Positions 39,901 through 47,533 of a stretch of 64,000 bases of DNA are shown one piece after another; position 1 is the stretch's first letter; the number at the start of each line of letters is the position of its first letter. The notes below the pieces were generated by a model. The model made no database searches. It was not told the DNA's origin and saw nothing but the letters and a program-made list of their open reading frames with translations. A program made the translations under genes and the position numbers. Source of the stretch: Mercenaria mercenaria (Eukaryota; Mollusca; Bivalvia; Venerida; Veneridae); contig NC_069362.1 of NCBI RefSeq assembly GCF_021730395.1, positions 92,148,001-92,212,000 on the forward strand, in the 5' to 3' direction.

Positions 39901-42900
39901 ATTGGAAGCCATCTGTTTCCTGTGCTTTGAAATTTGTGAAAATATAATTCATGCAACCATTTCAAATCTGATTTATTGATTCAATCAAATAGATTTGTAC
40001 CACAGGATTATATTATTATTCATATCATTCAAAACTCATTTTTTTTCTGCGTCCAAAATCTTTTGCAACAAAACAGCCCTACTGTATATTTTTGTACACA
40101 CTTTTTGTACGTACTATGTAAAAGGCCCAATTATAATTTGTAATTCGTTGAAAATAAAACGTTAATTAAGGTATCCGATCCACAAACAAATAACATTTCG
40201 ATGCCTGATATTGTGACCCCTTGTTTTTGTGGTATCATTTAAAAGTACAAGAATTAGTAAGTAAGATGACAATAAGAATATGCACGAATCACTACAGTCA
40301 TATATTTGGACTGCAAAATGATAAAATTCTAACACTGTAATAACTGGATTTCTGTTCAAGTATCATTGAAAACTACAAAGTAAAATAAGAGCTGTCGGAG
40401 GACAGCAAAGCAAATTTTGTAAAAATGGGAAACAGGGTTATGGAACCTGCACAGTGGACAAGTGTGCGAAGTTTCAATCCATTCCCATTAGTGGGTACTG
40501 AGATACCAACTTACATATAAGACTGCGAAGTTGAACAAGAGCTGTATGAGGACAGCAACGCTCGACTATTCAACAGCCTAATGTCAATTGAATGAATACA
40601 AAAGTCGAATAAGGGGCATAATTTTGTAAAAATGGGAAAAAGGGTTATGAAACCTTCACAGTGCTTATCAGCTCATGACAGTGAACAAGTGTGTGAAGTT
40701 TCCATCCTTTCCCATTAGTGGATACTGAAATACCAGCTTACATACAAAAACTTAACCAAAAACTGTTAAGTCAGAAAAAGGGGCATAATTTTGAAAAAGT
40801 GTAAGTAAAGTTATGGGACCTGCATAGTGCATGTCAGATCATGACAGTGAACAAGTGTGTAAAGTTTCAATCCATTCCCATAAACGGATACTGAGATACC
40901 AGTTTACATACAAAACCTAAACCAAAAACTGCTAAGTGAAAAAGGGGCATAATTTTGAAAACAATGCAAAGTAGAGTTATGGGACCTGCTTAGTGCAAGT
41001 CAGATGATGACAGTGAACAAGTGTGTGAAGTTTCAATCCATTCCCATTAGTGGGTACTGAGATTCTAGCTTACATACAAAACCTTAACCAAAAATTCTAA
41101 GTCGAAAAAGGGGCATAATTTTGTAAAAAAGCAAAACAGAGTTATGAAACCTCAGCAATGTAAGTCAGTTTATCACAGTAAATAAGTGTGTGAAGTTTCA
41201 TTTTTCATTCCCACAAGTGGTTACTGAGATACCAGCTTACATACAAAAACTTAACCAAATCGGGACGCCGAGGCCCAATAGCGAGTCCAATAGCTCTACT
41301 ATTCTTTGAATAGTCAAGCGAAAAATACAAATTCTGTAACATATTTTTCTCATGTAATTTATTAATTTTCTTTTTCAGTAGACAATACACTTTAATACCA
41401 TTGTTATTCAGAACTTGCTTACATCTTAAATATGTGTGCCATTTTATAATATGATTGTTTAATACTGTATTGTATGAAATGTTCATAATGATCTCCCATT
41501 GTCAGAAATCTTTATAAATTAATTTGGTATTACACCTCTTGATTTTCCAGCCTTTTTATCACAACAGAAATGTAAGTTAATTACCTGGCTGCAATTGCAC
41601 ATTTTAATATTTGAAAAGTAAAACAGGACCCAACAGCTCAAGTTAGTACCAGCATTTACAGAAACTAAAATTGGTTAATATAGGTAGGAATAATACAGGA
41701 TGTCTTTGAATGGTAATAACCTGTCAGGAGTATAGATATTAGTGTCAAGCAGCTATAGAAATGGTGAAATCTCTTGTTCAAACACAGAAACAAAGGAAAT
41801 ATAGGATTGAGATTATCTGCAATATTTGCATACTAAACAGTTTAAGGCTACTGCACAAAAGGGTAATTTGAGGTGTAAATGCACATCATTTATAAGTAAA
41901 ATATTTGTTTAAAGCATCATCTGTATTTAGTGATTTTTTGTTTTTAGATTTAAGAAAAAAAGGGCAACACCACTTACATGTTCTCGTTTAGGGGGCGGAA
42001 ATAAATCTATCTTTTGATCTAACATGAAAACTCAGGAAATAATTTGAAATATAACAGAAAAAAATATGTTTTCAAATAAATCAACTTTTCAATTATCTTA
42101 AATTTAAAACCACACTGATTTATAATGTTGATGACAAAATATTGGGGACATGTTGTACACACCCTATTACCTGATGTCCACCACGCCGAGGGATGCGGCT
42201 GCCACAGAGGTCAGAAATCAATAACGATGAGAAGTGGTGTTAGTCTTTTGAGCTGTATTTTTTCATTTCGACTTTCCATGAAAATATTCTGGTGCAAGCA
42301 TACGTGTAAATGCCTTAACATATTATATAATTAATCCTGGCCGCCAACTTTGCGAAATAAAGAAGTATTCAGCTGTTTAAATTGGACGTTTATTAAAATT
42401 GATGCGAAAATCATATTCAATGGCCCAATTCGAAGTGTTTACAAAATATTTTGATCGAATTTACCTCATAAGTCAAACGACCAATCATCTGGGGATAATC
42501 CTGGCAAGTTTCAAGTCTGTCCGTACGTCTACACCGACGTTATGACCCTCAAAAGGGACCCGGGTGTAGTCACGTATGATAAACTTTACCGCAGAGGGCA
42601 TTTTTAAATGATGCCCATCCCACCGAGGAGTCAAAATATAGGATACCGTTTACGACAGAGGGGAATTTGGTGTAAAAACGTCTATTTTGGCTGATTGTTT
42701 CGCTTTTAAGTCTTGGGAGGTCATGGAATCATTTGCAGTATGCATTGTTTATATACTTATGTTTAATAATGGGCGATTTTCAATGGCGAACACCGCTGTA
42801 ACACAGTGTTAATCAGTCTAGATTGTATTTCTATCTCCGACATTGCATACTATCTGCTACATGTATAGATTGGTTCTGCTGCTGACTGTAAATGTTCATT

Positions 42901-44172
42901 TTGTAAATTCATTTTTGTTTCAATTTCTTTTATGATGAAATATACAGAAATAATGATATCTTAAGTCCTGATACCTTCGTTCTTGCAGGATTCTGTGTTG
43001 AAGTTACGGTTAATATTAGGTATTAAATCGTTTTGCATTTATTATATACAGCTTTCATTTAAATACACATCAGATCATATAGTTAAACACAGTTTGTCGA
43101 GTAGTATATTTAAGCATATATATTTGAAATGCATGAGAATTGTTTAAAAAAAAGCTGCGACACTAATTTGCAGCTTACGCTAGAGTGATTGACCATTTAA
43201 GTACATGGAACTGGAATAAGATGAAACCATTTGGAATGCTGGATATAGGACAGAAAACATATACCGACGTGATTCCAAATGAAGGTGAAATATTCATTTC
43301 TAGTGACCAGCGTGTGGGCATGTATCGAAGTTACAGGGCAAAATATCAAAATTGAATACATCTTTAAAGTTTTCAAGAGAGATCGATCAGAATGAAATCT
43401 TCATTTCAGATAGTAACTCGGTAATAACTGATGGTTTAGTTATTTCCATTGCATTTTGATAGATCTCTCTTGACATGACAATTAATTAAATGGTCAATCA
43501 CTCCAGTGTTTACTTCAAAATCATTGTTATAGTAATAACACGTGTATGCCTTCATCTTTGGTTCTGAAATTGAATACAAAATAAATTGTTTAGAACATTT
43601 CTGTAAACGATTAATGAATAACAGCTTTATTTAGAACCGATCACTTGACTTATGCCACTGACAACAAATATATTTAAATTTTCTAACCTAACGGATCTTT
43701 TATGTAGAACTATGTTACTATCAGTAGCCTCTTAGTATGAAAGCTTGATAATGCAAAACAATTTGATATTTAATATTAACCTATATTCAACACTGAATCC
43801 AGCAAGAACGCAAGTTCCAGGACTTATTTCAGTGTTGTTATATTTTCTGGTCCTTCGGGATCATTGATTTCAACTCATTTAGATTTGAAGATTGAATACT
43901 GCTTAAGCCGGTGCTAGGGGGTGTGGGCAGTGTTGCATTTTCCATTACTGCTCATGAACAGACTCAATCAAACCGAGTCTGCAATTTTCACTGTTTGCAT
44001 TGTTTTCCGTGCTTCCGAGGGATCTACTTTTCAGATTTTATTAGGATTTCATTGCTAGCAGCAAATGTCTGTATATTATGATAAAAAAGAAACAAAAATG
44101 ATTTTACAAAAGGAAGACTTTCAGTGGCAGAACAACTCTATACATGTACAGTATCAGATTGTATGCAATGTA

Positions 44173-44211
<39 letters not shown>

Positions 44212-47116
44212 CTAGACTGATTGCAAAACGATTTATCATTTAATATAAACCGTAAATTCAACACTGAATCCAGCAAGAACGCAAGTACCGATACCATCAG
44301 GACTTACGATATCATTATTTCTGTATATTTCATGATAAAAGAAATTGAAACAAAATTGAGTTGAGTTTACAAAACGAAGACTTATAGTAGCAAAACAACG
44401 TCGGAGATAGATAGAAGTTCAATCTAGACTGATTACCACCGTGTTACAGCAGTGTTCGCCATTGAAAATCGCCCATTATTAAACACAAGTATAAACAATG
44501 CATACTGCAAATAATTCCATGACCTCCCAGGTCTCAAAAGCAAAACAAACTGCCAAAATAGACATTTTTACAAAAAATTTCCCTCTGTCGTAAACGATAT
44601 CCTATATTTTGACTCCTCGGCGGAATGGGCATCATTTAAAAATGCCCTCTGCGGTAAAGTTTATCATACGTGACTGTACCCGGGTCCCTTTGGAGGGTAA
44701 TAACGTCGGTGTAGACGTACGGACAGACTTGAAACTTGCCAGGATTATCCCCAGATGATTGATCGTTTGACGTGTGAGGTAAACCCGACCAAATTATTTT
44801 GTAAACACTTCGAATTGGGCCATTGAATATGATTTTCGCATCAATTTTAATAAACGTCCAATTTAAACAGCTGAATACTTCTTTATTTCGCAAAGTTGGC
44901 GACCAGGATTAATCATATAATATGTTTAGGCATTTACACGTATGCCTGCACCAGAATATCTTCATGGAAAGTCGAAATGAAAAAACACAGCTAAAAAAAC
45001 TAACACCACTATTCACCGTTATTGATTTCCTACCTCTGTGGCAGCCGCATCCCTCGGCGTGGTGGACATCAGGTAATAGGGTGTGTTGTAGTAATCATGG
45101 TTCCTTTGATGTTTATCTGATCAAATTGAAACACCTCATTACATGTAACAATTGAAGATGACTTTGTTTAATTATTCCTCCAGGGCATCTTCTGTTTACA
45201 CCTGTATCATGACCTTACCTTATGTTAAACCTAACTTGGACAACCTGACCCCAATATGAAGACCTTGGTCTCCAGACAGACTAGCTCAGTACAAGTAATT
45301 CATGGTCATAATTCATTGGTAAATATTTCTAAACTAAGATATATATATAACTTATTATAATAAAGCATCATATTTAAAGTAAACAAAAATCACTGATTGA
45401 AAAAAGAATGTACATCCTGAACAGCGATTTTTTTCCTTCTTTATAAAGTACCCCTAAAAGGACCTTTTCACAATTGAAAAATGCAATCTTTTTTCCCAAT
45501 TATCATCCAAAAATTCCCCAAATGACCAAATTAAGTTTGCATTTTGATGATTGCTGAAGGAAAACTTAGTAACATAATAACTTACATTGACATTCACCAC
45601 AATTAACCATTTAAACAGTTTGTTTGATGCTATTTACATGGAATTAAAGGAAGAAGCATTCTAAATGATGTTATTATTTAACTATAAAAATTCCCAATCT
45701 GAGTAAAAACCCCGCTATTTTTCCCAATTTATCTGGTACCTGACCTTTTCCAAAAAGAGGAAAAAAAATCACTGCTGAAACTTGATCTTTTCTGTGTAGT
45801 TTAGTTGGATATTTTTGAGATTATACATATATTTTATGGATATCACAACACTTAGTCAAGTAATTGATAAAGGTACTCTAGTCAATTAGTTCTCCACATG
45901 TCAACAGCTGATGTGTGAAACCTGCTGATAACAAACTGCAGAATGTGTATATCACTTATAAAAACATTTTATTATCTAGTTTAAAAAAAACTATTGAAGT
46001 ATCTTTAATTGTTAAGATCACATTCTTTAACTGTATGCATAATGCAGATGTCAAAATAATTAATTCAAATTAAAATAGACACTTTTCTATTAGACAATGC
46101 TTACACTTTCAATATCCTTAAAGAAAGACTGTTTTAAAGCCCAGTTTAATAGCAATGCAATAAGCAAAAGTGCTTTATCTGTTGACAATTACTGTGTTGA
46201 CACTGCGCTAATAAATATGTTAATTCCTCCATTTTTTTGTTTTATTAAAACATAATTATGAATTAGTATATTTACTTTTATGGTGTCTTCCAATGAATGG
46301 TAGTTAGTAAATTACTCTATGAAAGATTATGCAAATAAGGTCTTTTCTAATCCGAGTGATAATCTTATTTTTTAAGATGTTTTATTTTTTAAATTGTGGC
46401 ATTTGCCCTATACTGAATCTCATAACTATCTCCTAAGCAGCTTTAAACCACATTTATAATTAAGGGCGTTTAAACAAACTTTATACAGTAAATTAATTAT
46501 TACTTGTAGTCATTTGATATTTTGTTATCATACAATTATAATATAGTTGGTTGTAAACCTCTTCTGAGCTTATATTTTATTTGTTAATGTCTTCCCTACT
46601 AAAAATAATTTTATCATGCTGCAACTGGATTTAACAACAAATAAAGTAATGTTTGTTATAAAAAGTTTTATTACCTATCCTCTCTATATGGTAGTGTGCA
46701 GGATCTTTGAGGACACGCCTACCCCATGCCGTACGGATATTTTCTAGATGAATATCATCTCCTTTGACAAGAATAGTAAAGGGTTCAATAAATCCAACAT
46801 ACTCCAAACTATTCACACTGTCAACAAGTGCTGGATTCCAGTAACAAGTTTTATTTCGAAGTCTAAACTCTTCGAAGACTTTCTTTGGATCAAAGTAATC
46901 TTTGCCTTCTACATCAAATTTTGAATTTAATGCAAAAGGATTATTTTCATTTTCATTAACCTGATTCTGAAGTTCAGTGTGCTCATTTTCAAAAGTTTCA
47001 CAATCACCTGGGTTATCTACCTTGTCAGTTTTCTTGAAAACAACTGCAACGCATCTTGAAGTAACTGGTTGATTTTTAACACTTTTCTTACCATCTTTCT
47101 GTGATTTAGATGACAT
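6448..47116 (-). CDS. STOX1: Storkhead-box protein (STOX1/STOX2, Drosophila knockout homologue), complete, six coding exons
   Basis: Joining 47116-46675, 24583-24353, 10502-10382, 9455-9332, 8901-8706 and 8315-6448 on the minus strand gives 2982 nt, 993 residues plus stop, with GT-AG introns and phases 1,1,2,0,1 that all agree. Residues about 70-147 are an acidic/aromatic N-terminal region (FEEFRLRN, HLENIRTAWGRRVL). Residues about 157-236 are the storkhead winged helix (QFIPLPEALCL, LPSNQHVYDTLGQLIRERK, GYFVVTP). A basic segment follows (VSFFSKIFGRNKKK, 374-387), then PPPEW at 409-413 and a long Ser/His/Arg-rich, low-complexity tail with SLGDSGFSSPRIS near residue 862. Vertebrate STOX1 and STOX2 are of similar length (about 0.9-1.0 thousand residues). 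Known family role: winged-helix nuclear regulators; STOX1 is linked to trophoblast and neural biology and fly knockout to motor axon guidance. The start is the first ATG after an in-frame TGA two codons upstream. One invertebrate gene probably corresponds to both vertebrate paralogues; STOX1 versus STOX2 naming is arbitrary. Confidence 0.93.
8316..8705 (-). other. STOX intron 5
   Basis: 390 bp, GTAAAT to TTTCAG, AT-rich; no repeat or conserved element seen. Confidence 0.85.
8706..8901 (-). CDS. STOX1: STOX coding exon 5 (basic Ser/Lys-rich linker)
   Basis: 196 nt, residues 307-371 and one base of 372. The acceptor is GTTTCAG|ATTGAT and the donor CTAAAG|GTAAAT. It encodes IDLPSPRVQRSMSVSVKR and then a very basic, Ser-rich stretch (RPRDRGRRDE, SVRRSSSVKGR, KSKSLSKEE). 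This looks like a disordered linker with possible nuclear-localisation and phosphorylation sites; those roles are inferred from composition only. Confidence 0.9.
8902..9331 (-). other. STOX intron 4
   Basis: 430 bp, GTAAGA to TTTCAG, AT-rich; no repeat or second coding segment seen. Confidence 0.85.
9332..9455 (-). CDS. STOX1: STOX coding exon 4
   Basis: 124 nt, residues 265-306 (one base of codon 265, then 41 codons). The acceptor is ATTTCAG|TCAGCC and the donor CTTCAG|GTAAGA. It encodes QPPRQPMRSISCQ followed by a polar, Cys-containing linker (DTEHSVTGHQGSCDKPDK). The exon is too short to be obvious as an open frame; it is supported by matching phases, canonical splice sites and protein-like codon use between two certain exons. 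Confidence 0.88.
9456..10381 (-). other. STOX intron 3, carrying a palindromic MITE
   Basis: 926 bp, GTAAGT to TTTCAG. The middle quarter is the palindromic element at 9756-9990; the rest is plain AT-rich sequence. Confidence 0.85.
9756..9990. mobile_element. Palindromic foldback MITE, about 235 bp
   Basis: Ends GAGCCGTGCCATGA and TCATGGCGCGGCTC are inverted copies. The arms continue through GCATGGATCCAGACCAGCC and its complement GGCTGGTCTGGATCCATGC, so nearly the whole element folds into one hairpin. A possible 4-bp direct repeat ATTT flanks it. There is no coding capacity. I recognise this palindrome type as abundant in bivalve DNA; I cannot assign a superfamily. Confidence 0.85.
10382..10502 (-). 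CDS. STOX1: STOX coding exon 3 (end of winged helix)
   Basis: 121 nt, residues 225-264 plus two bases of 265. The acceptor is TTTTCAG|GCTGTGG and the donor TTTAA|GTAAGT. It supplies the last strand of the winged helix, CGYFVVTPDTF, then a linker rich in Pro, Thr and Trp (SPTLLSPWTHLHP). Phase 1 in and phase 2 out match the neighbours. Vertebrates have TGEGYF across this junction; here it reads TGCGYF, with Cys for Glu at residue 226. Confidence 0.92.
10818..11300. mobile_element. MITE with a tRNA-like internal segment
   Basis: The ends are inverted: GTTAAAGCCTCCAGATT on the left and AATCTGGAGGCATGCTGCTTTAAC on the right, with a small insertion of GCAT in one copy. Inside, 11070-11165 resembles a tRNA-derived head, with GGGTTTGATTCCCGAC at the B-box position followed by a run of T. 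The large foldback element sits four bases beyond the right end, so one of the two inserted beside or into the other. Confidence 0.55.
11305..13940. mobile_element. Foldback DNA element 1, arms of about 1.1 kb, 5-bp target duplication
   Basis: The termini CACGGGTATGAAAC and GTTTCATACCCGTG are perfect inverted copies, flanked by AACTA on both sides (11300-11304 and 13941-13945). The two arms stay nearly identical for over 800 bp and recognisable to roughly 12460 and 12690, leaving a short central loop. Just inside each end is a perfect hairpin (left copy 11326-11344, GCGGCACA AAA TGTGCCGC), and a TGCCGCAGGCATC motif recurs. The 93-codon open frames in the two arms (11396-11677 minus, 13568-13849 plus) mirror each other and resemble no protein I know. 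A T11/G24 run at 12941-12975 lies in the right arm only. Superfamily unresolved. Confidence 0.85.
12941..12975 (+). repeat. Homopolymer T11 then G24
   Basis: A T run at 12941-12951 runs straight into 24 consecutive G. The opposite arm of the foldback element has only nine C at the matching place (about 12272), so the G run expanded after the arms formed or is a sequencing length artefact. Confidence 0.9.
14808..15675. mobile_element. Array element, five units of about 145-160 bp, CCCCCGCC ends
   Basis: The head TAAATCCCCCGCCACTG is complementary to the tail CCACGGCGGGGGATTAAAA. Between them are five units marked by GTGACCTTGACCTTGA at about 14865, 15005, 15150, 15307 and 15465, each followed by CTTGATGAGGTGATCATTTG and CTTCAAGGGGTTTAGGAGAT. 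The unit run ends in a GGACGGAAGGACGGACGG stretch. No protein is encoded. The plan matches other elements in this window and resembles Helentron-derived HINE or pearl elements; that assignment is inference. Confidence 0.8.
16200..17300. repeat. Minisatellite, about 61-bp unit, roughly 18 copies
   Basis: The unit contains TTGTTCCAGCTGTG, TTGTCTTGTCAAAAT, CATACTAAACACTACC and TTGCTCAGGAA. Copies vary by presence of an ATCATGT insertion and by truncation. A short variant block (…ACTACCTTCTGTG… then …CTATAAACAC…) occurs twice, about 660 bp apart, showing higher-order duplication. Open frames across it are by-products of the repeat. Confidence 0.9.
17503..17770 (+). mobile_element. Short array-type element with GAGCTGTCAC head
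   Basis: Head ACAAGAGCTGTCACTAATGG with the stem-loop CAC TAATG GTG, then GCCGCCCCCC. The core holds a single unit with CTTGACCTTTGACCTGGTGA and TGTGAAGTTTGAAGGTCCTG. The tail ATGCCTCCCTTCAGGGGGCAT is itself a hairpin, followed by AAAAAG. It is a minimal example of the head / core / tail plan seen in the larger arrays. Confidence 0.65.
17771..24352. other. Plain intronic sequence with minor repeats
   Basis: About 6.6 kb of AT-rich sequence without recognisable coding signal. It holds a G21 run at 20384-20404 and a diverged repeat around 19880-20220 with several GGTGGTCTTT phrases, a central near-palindrome TTTGACTGTATAGTCAAA and TGGCTGCTTAAGACAGG-type units. I see nothing else I can name. 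Confidence 0.6.
20384..20404 (+). repeat. G21 homopolymer
   Basis: Twenty-one consecutive G after GTT, followed by TATGTATGTGGGAG. A potential G-quadruplex or an assembly length error. Confidence 0.9.
24353..24583 (-). CDS. STOX1: STOX coding exon 2 (storkhead winged-helix core)
   Basis: A 231-nt symmetric exon (phase 1 on both sides), residues 148-225. The acceptor is TTTGCAG|GTGATG and the donor ACAG|GTATTTG. It encodes most of the winged helix: FIPLPEALC at the first helix, the recognition-helix region with HVYDTLGQLIRERK, and FHTG at the junction. Vertebrate STOX proteins read FIPLAE.LC and LI.ERKIYHTGEGYF in the same places, which is the main basis for the family call. Being symmetric, it could be skipped without a frameshift, but that would remove the domain. 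Confidence 0.95.
24753..26852 (+). mobile_element. Array element, eight units of about 145 bp, GGGCC head and AGCTCACC/GGTTAGCT tail
   Basis: Head ACAAGAGGGCCATGAAGGCC, with stem-loop GGGCC ATGAA GGCCC, then TATCGCTCACCTGAC. The core has about eight units carrying TTTCCTTTGATTTGACCTGG, TGACCTAGTTTTTGACCC and TCTGACCAAGTTTCAT. The tail reads GCGATCACAAAAGCTCACC, then a hairpin on GAGCACTTTGTGCTC and GGTTAGCT followed by A-rich DNA. A 744-bp insert interrupts one unit (24984-25727). No protein is encoded. Confidence 0.85.
24984..25727. mobile_element. Insertion inside the array, probable hAT-type non-autonomous element
   Basis: The array text stops at GTCATAAA (24976-24983) and resumes at CTCATAAA (25728-25735), seven of eight bases alike, as expected of an 8-bp hAT target duplication. 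The insert begins CAGGGCTTCGGAAATTTGCC, a hAT-like start. The right end does not mirror it, so the right terminus may be lost or the class may differ. Open frames inside are short and unconvincing. Confidence 0.55.
28245..28682 (+). mobile_element. Array-type element with two units and ATGCCCCC / GGGGGCAT ends
   Basis: Head AACAAGGAGCTGCTTGATGC then CCCCAGTGG. Two units are marked by CCTAAGTCCAAAA, GAGGTCAAGGTCAA and ACGAAACGGTCCCATTTGG. The tail runs GGACGGACGAACAGATGGAC, ATGCCTCCC and GCTGGGGGCATAAAAA, complementary to the head. It contains several TCAAGGTCA sites. Confidence 0.75.
29570..29851 (+). mobile_element. tRNA-derived SINE with 10-bp target duplication
   Basis: A tRNA-like head carries an A box (TGGCCGAGTGG) and a B-box remnant (GGGTTTGAGCC). 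The body contains GGAGCCATCCAGCTGGCTTA, GGTCGGTGGTTCTACCCAGG and GGGGCACCTGGGGTCTTC. It ends in TGTGTCGGTGTGACGTTC and an A-rich tail. The flanks repeat AACATCTATT exactly (29560-29569 and 29852-29861), the mark of LINE-mediated insertion. I recognise the body as a widespread molluscan SINE type. Confidence 0.88.
29873..30880. mobile_element. MITE with TA target duplication, host of a nested element
   Basis: The termini CTGTGAAATCATTT and AAATGATTTCACAG are perfect inverted copies flanked by TA on both sides, as expected for Tc1/mariner-type MITEs. The element itself is only about 205 bp (29873-30053 plus 30857-30880), with CG-rich GCGCGAATTTAAG phrases. The rest is a second element inserted near its right end. 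Confidence 0.85.
30054..30856. mobile_element. Non-autonomous element with CAGGGGTGTGGAA ends nested in the TA MITE
   Basis: The ends CAGGGGTGTGGAA and TTCCACACCCCTG are inverted copies. Both ends carry subterminal TGACTGCGGACAAG and GTTTGTCCGTGGACAAGC blocks in the same orientation. CAGCG flanks it on both sides (30049-30053 and 30857-30861). CAGGGG-type ends suggest hAT, but hAT normally gives 8-bp duplications, so the superfamily is uncertain. The 147-codon minus frame at 30026-30469 crosses the insertion boundary and is not a gene. Confidence 0.8.
31240..31315 (+). repeat. SINE 3' tail fragment with CACT repeats
   Basis: ATATGACCATTTTGTGTCGG, TTCGCCGTAAAACCC and then AACTCACTCACTCAC match the 3' portion and tail of tRNA-derived SINEs such as the one at 29570. 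No head is visible, so it is a truncated copy. Confidence 0.6.
34440..34720 (-). mobile_element. tRNA-derived SINE, second family, full length
   Basis: On the minus strand the head reads like a tRNA (TTAGCTCAATAGGTAAGAGC as A box, GGGAGTTCGATCCTCG as B box). The body includes ACATTGTGTCTGATATC, CAGTTACTTGCGGAGAACAG and CATGACTGAAATACTGTTG, ending GGCGTTAAACCC. The flanks CTTGCAGATGA (34429-34439) and CTTGTAGATGA (34721-34731) match at 10 of 11 bases. I take it as a bivalve SINE of the Meta-domain type; a real tRNA gene is excluded by the conserved body and the target duplication. Confidence 0.85.
35512..36530. mobile_element. PIF/Harbinger-like MITE with TTA target duplication
   Basis: The ends GGGCTATATTCATAG and CTATGAATATGGCCC are inverted with one mismatch, and further complementarity (ACTCAAA, GTGAGT) lies inside. 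TTA flanks it on both sides (35509-35511 and 36531-36533). A 3-bp TTA duplication and GGG-type ends fit PIF/Harbinger. It is about 1.0 kb with no transposase. A GACGGACGAACGAACGGACG simple repeat at 36178-36205 explains the minus-strand open frame. Confidence 0.82.
36885..37085 (+). repeat. Short tandem GGTGGGAGATGTT repeat and possible SINE remnant
   Basis: Three copies of a roughly 17-bp unit (GGGTGGGAGATGTTTGG) precede GGCCTAGTGGTCAAGGTTG, which resembles a tRNA A box. About 110 bp later GTTAGGCTGTAAAGTAGTCC resembles part of the SINE body at 29570. This is a weak call. Confidence 0.35.
40386..41312 (+). mobile_element. Array element, five units of about 165 bp, GAGCTGTCGGAGGACAGC head
   Basis: Starts AAGAGCTGTCGGAGGACAGC, where GCTGTC and GACAGC form a perfect stem around GGAG. 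A second head, AACAAGAGCTGTATGAGGAC, lies at about 40534, so a short copy abuts or inserted in front of a longer one. Units share AAAAGGGGCATAATTTTG, AAGTGTGTGAAGTTTC and CATTCCCATTAGTGG. The tail carries GGGACGCCGAGGCCC and AATAGCTCTACTATTC. Confidence 0.75.
43183..43503. mobile_element. Small inverted-repeat unit inside foldback element 2
   Basis: The ends GAGTGATTGACCATTTAA and TTAAATGGTCAATCACTC are perfect inverted copies. A second inverted pair lies inside (CAAGAGAGATCGATCA at about 43373 and TGATAGATCTCTCTTG at about 43457). I could not define a clear target duplication, so it may be an independent MITE or part of the host element. Confidence 0.6.
44175..44208 (+). repeat. AT microsatellite
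   Basis: About 17 uninterrupted AT/TA dinucleotides between TAGG and ACAATCTAG, in the loop of foldback element 2. Confidence 0.9.
46675..47116 (-). CDS. STOX1: STOX coding exon 1
   Basis: Residues 1-147 and the first base of codon 148. The donor reads GATAG|GTAATA at the low-coordinate end. The first 60 residues are charged and low in complexity. From about residue 73 (DYFDPKKVFEEF) the sequence becomes structured and ends in ENIRTAWGRRVLKDP, the part I recognise from vertebrate storkhead proteins. The 22-kb intron that follows is the largest in the gene. Confidence 0.92.
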
Positions 47117-47533
47117 TTTTCAGTCGCTATTAATGATGTTAATCCAAATGCACCGCCTCTGTTTCATGCACACCTCATGTTTTGACTGCTGTCATACAAC
47201 TGTGTTGTAAATTGCACTGTTTGTAATCACCGCCCGTTCATAATTGAAAATTGCCACCTACCGGTACAGGTAAATATTAAGAAGGCAGACAAATCTGGCC
47301 AGCTTATCATCGAATGGATTAAGGTAAGAAGAGTTACTCTTCTTGAAAAATTCTCTGCGCACTTCCAATTGCGCAAGTACGTGGCGGAAGTTGATTCGCA
47401 CCTGTCATCTGCTAAGCATCCATGTAAACAAAAGCTATTGGTTATTGAAATGGATAATTATCCGATAATATACAACATTTAAGCATATGTCATTCCACAT
47501 GCTTCATTGTGCTCATTGGGCTCATTGGCAACC
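47117..47533. promoter_or_regulatory. Shared bidirectional promoter between STOX and MZB1
   Basis: Only 417 bp separate the two start codons, which face away from each other, so both core promoters and 5' UTRs must fit here unless an untranslated exon lies elsewhere. Visible candidate sites: CCAAT at 47365-47369 and its complement ATTGG at 47437-47441; an ETS-like GGCGGAAG at 47383-47390; TGCGCA and TTGCGCAAG (NRF1- or C/EBP-like) around 47356-47379; and a perfect 8-bp palindrome AAGAAGAG TTA CTCTTCTT at 47326-47344. No clear TATA box is positioned for either gene. The site roles are inferred from motifs only. Confidence 0.6.

Larger units (their letters stand above)
42158..45085. mobile_element. 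Foldback DNA element 2, arms of about 0.9 kb, 5-bp target duplication
   Basis: The termini CACACCCTATTACCTGATG and CATCAGGTAATAGGGTGTG are perfect inverted copies flanked by TTGTA on both sides (42153-42157 and 45086-45090). The arms are highly similar from the ends to about 43040 and 44220. The loop holds a further partial copy of the inner arm (43740-43830, CAACACTGAATCCAGCAAGA), a nested inverted-repeat unit at 43183-43503 and an AT microsatellite. Longest open frame is 85 codons; nothing resembles a transposase. Confidence 0.85.
24584..46674 (-). other. STOX intron 1 (22.1 kb)
   Basis: Donor GTAATA at 46673-46674, acceptor TTTGCAG at 24584-24590. It holds more than ten mobile or tandem elements, described separately. 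The stretches 26860-28240, 30885-34425, 36540-40380 and 45095-46670 are AT-rich and contain no gene I can support. Confidence 0.85.
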
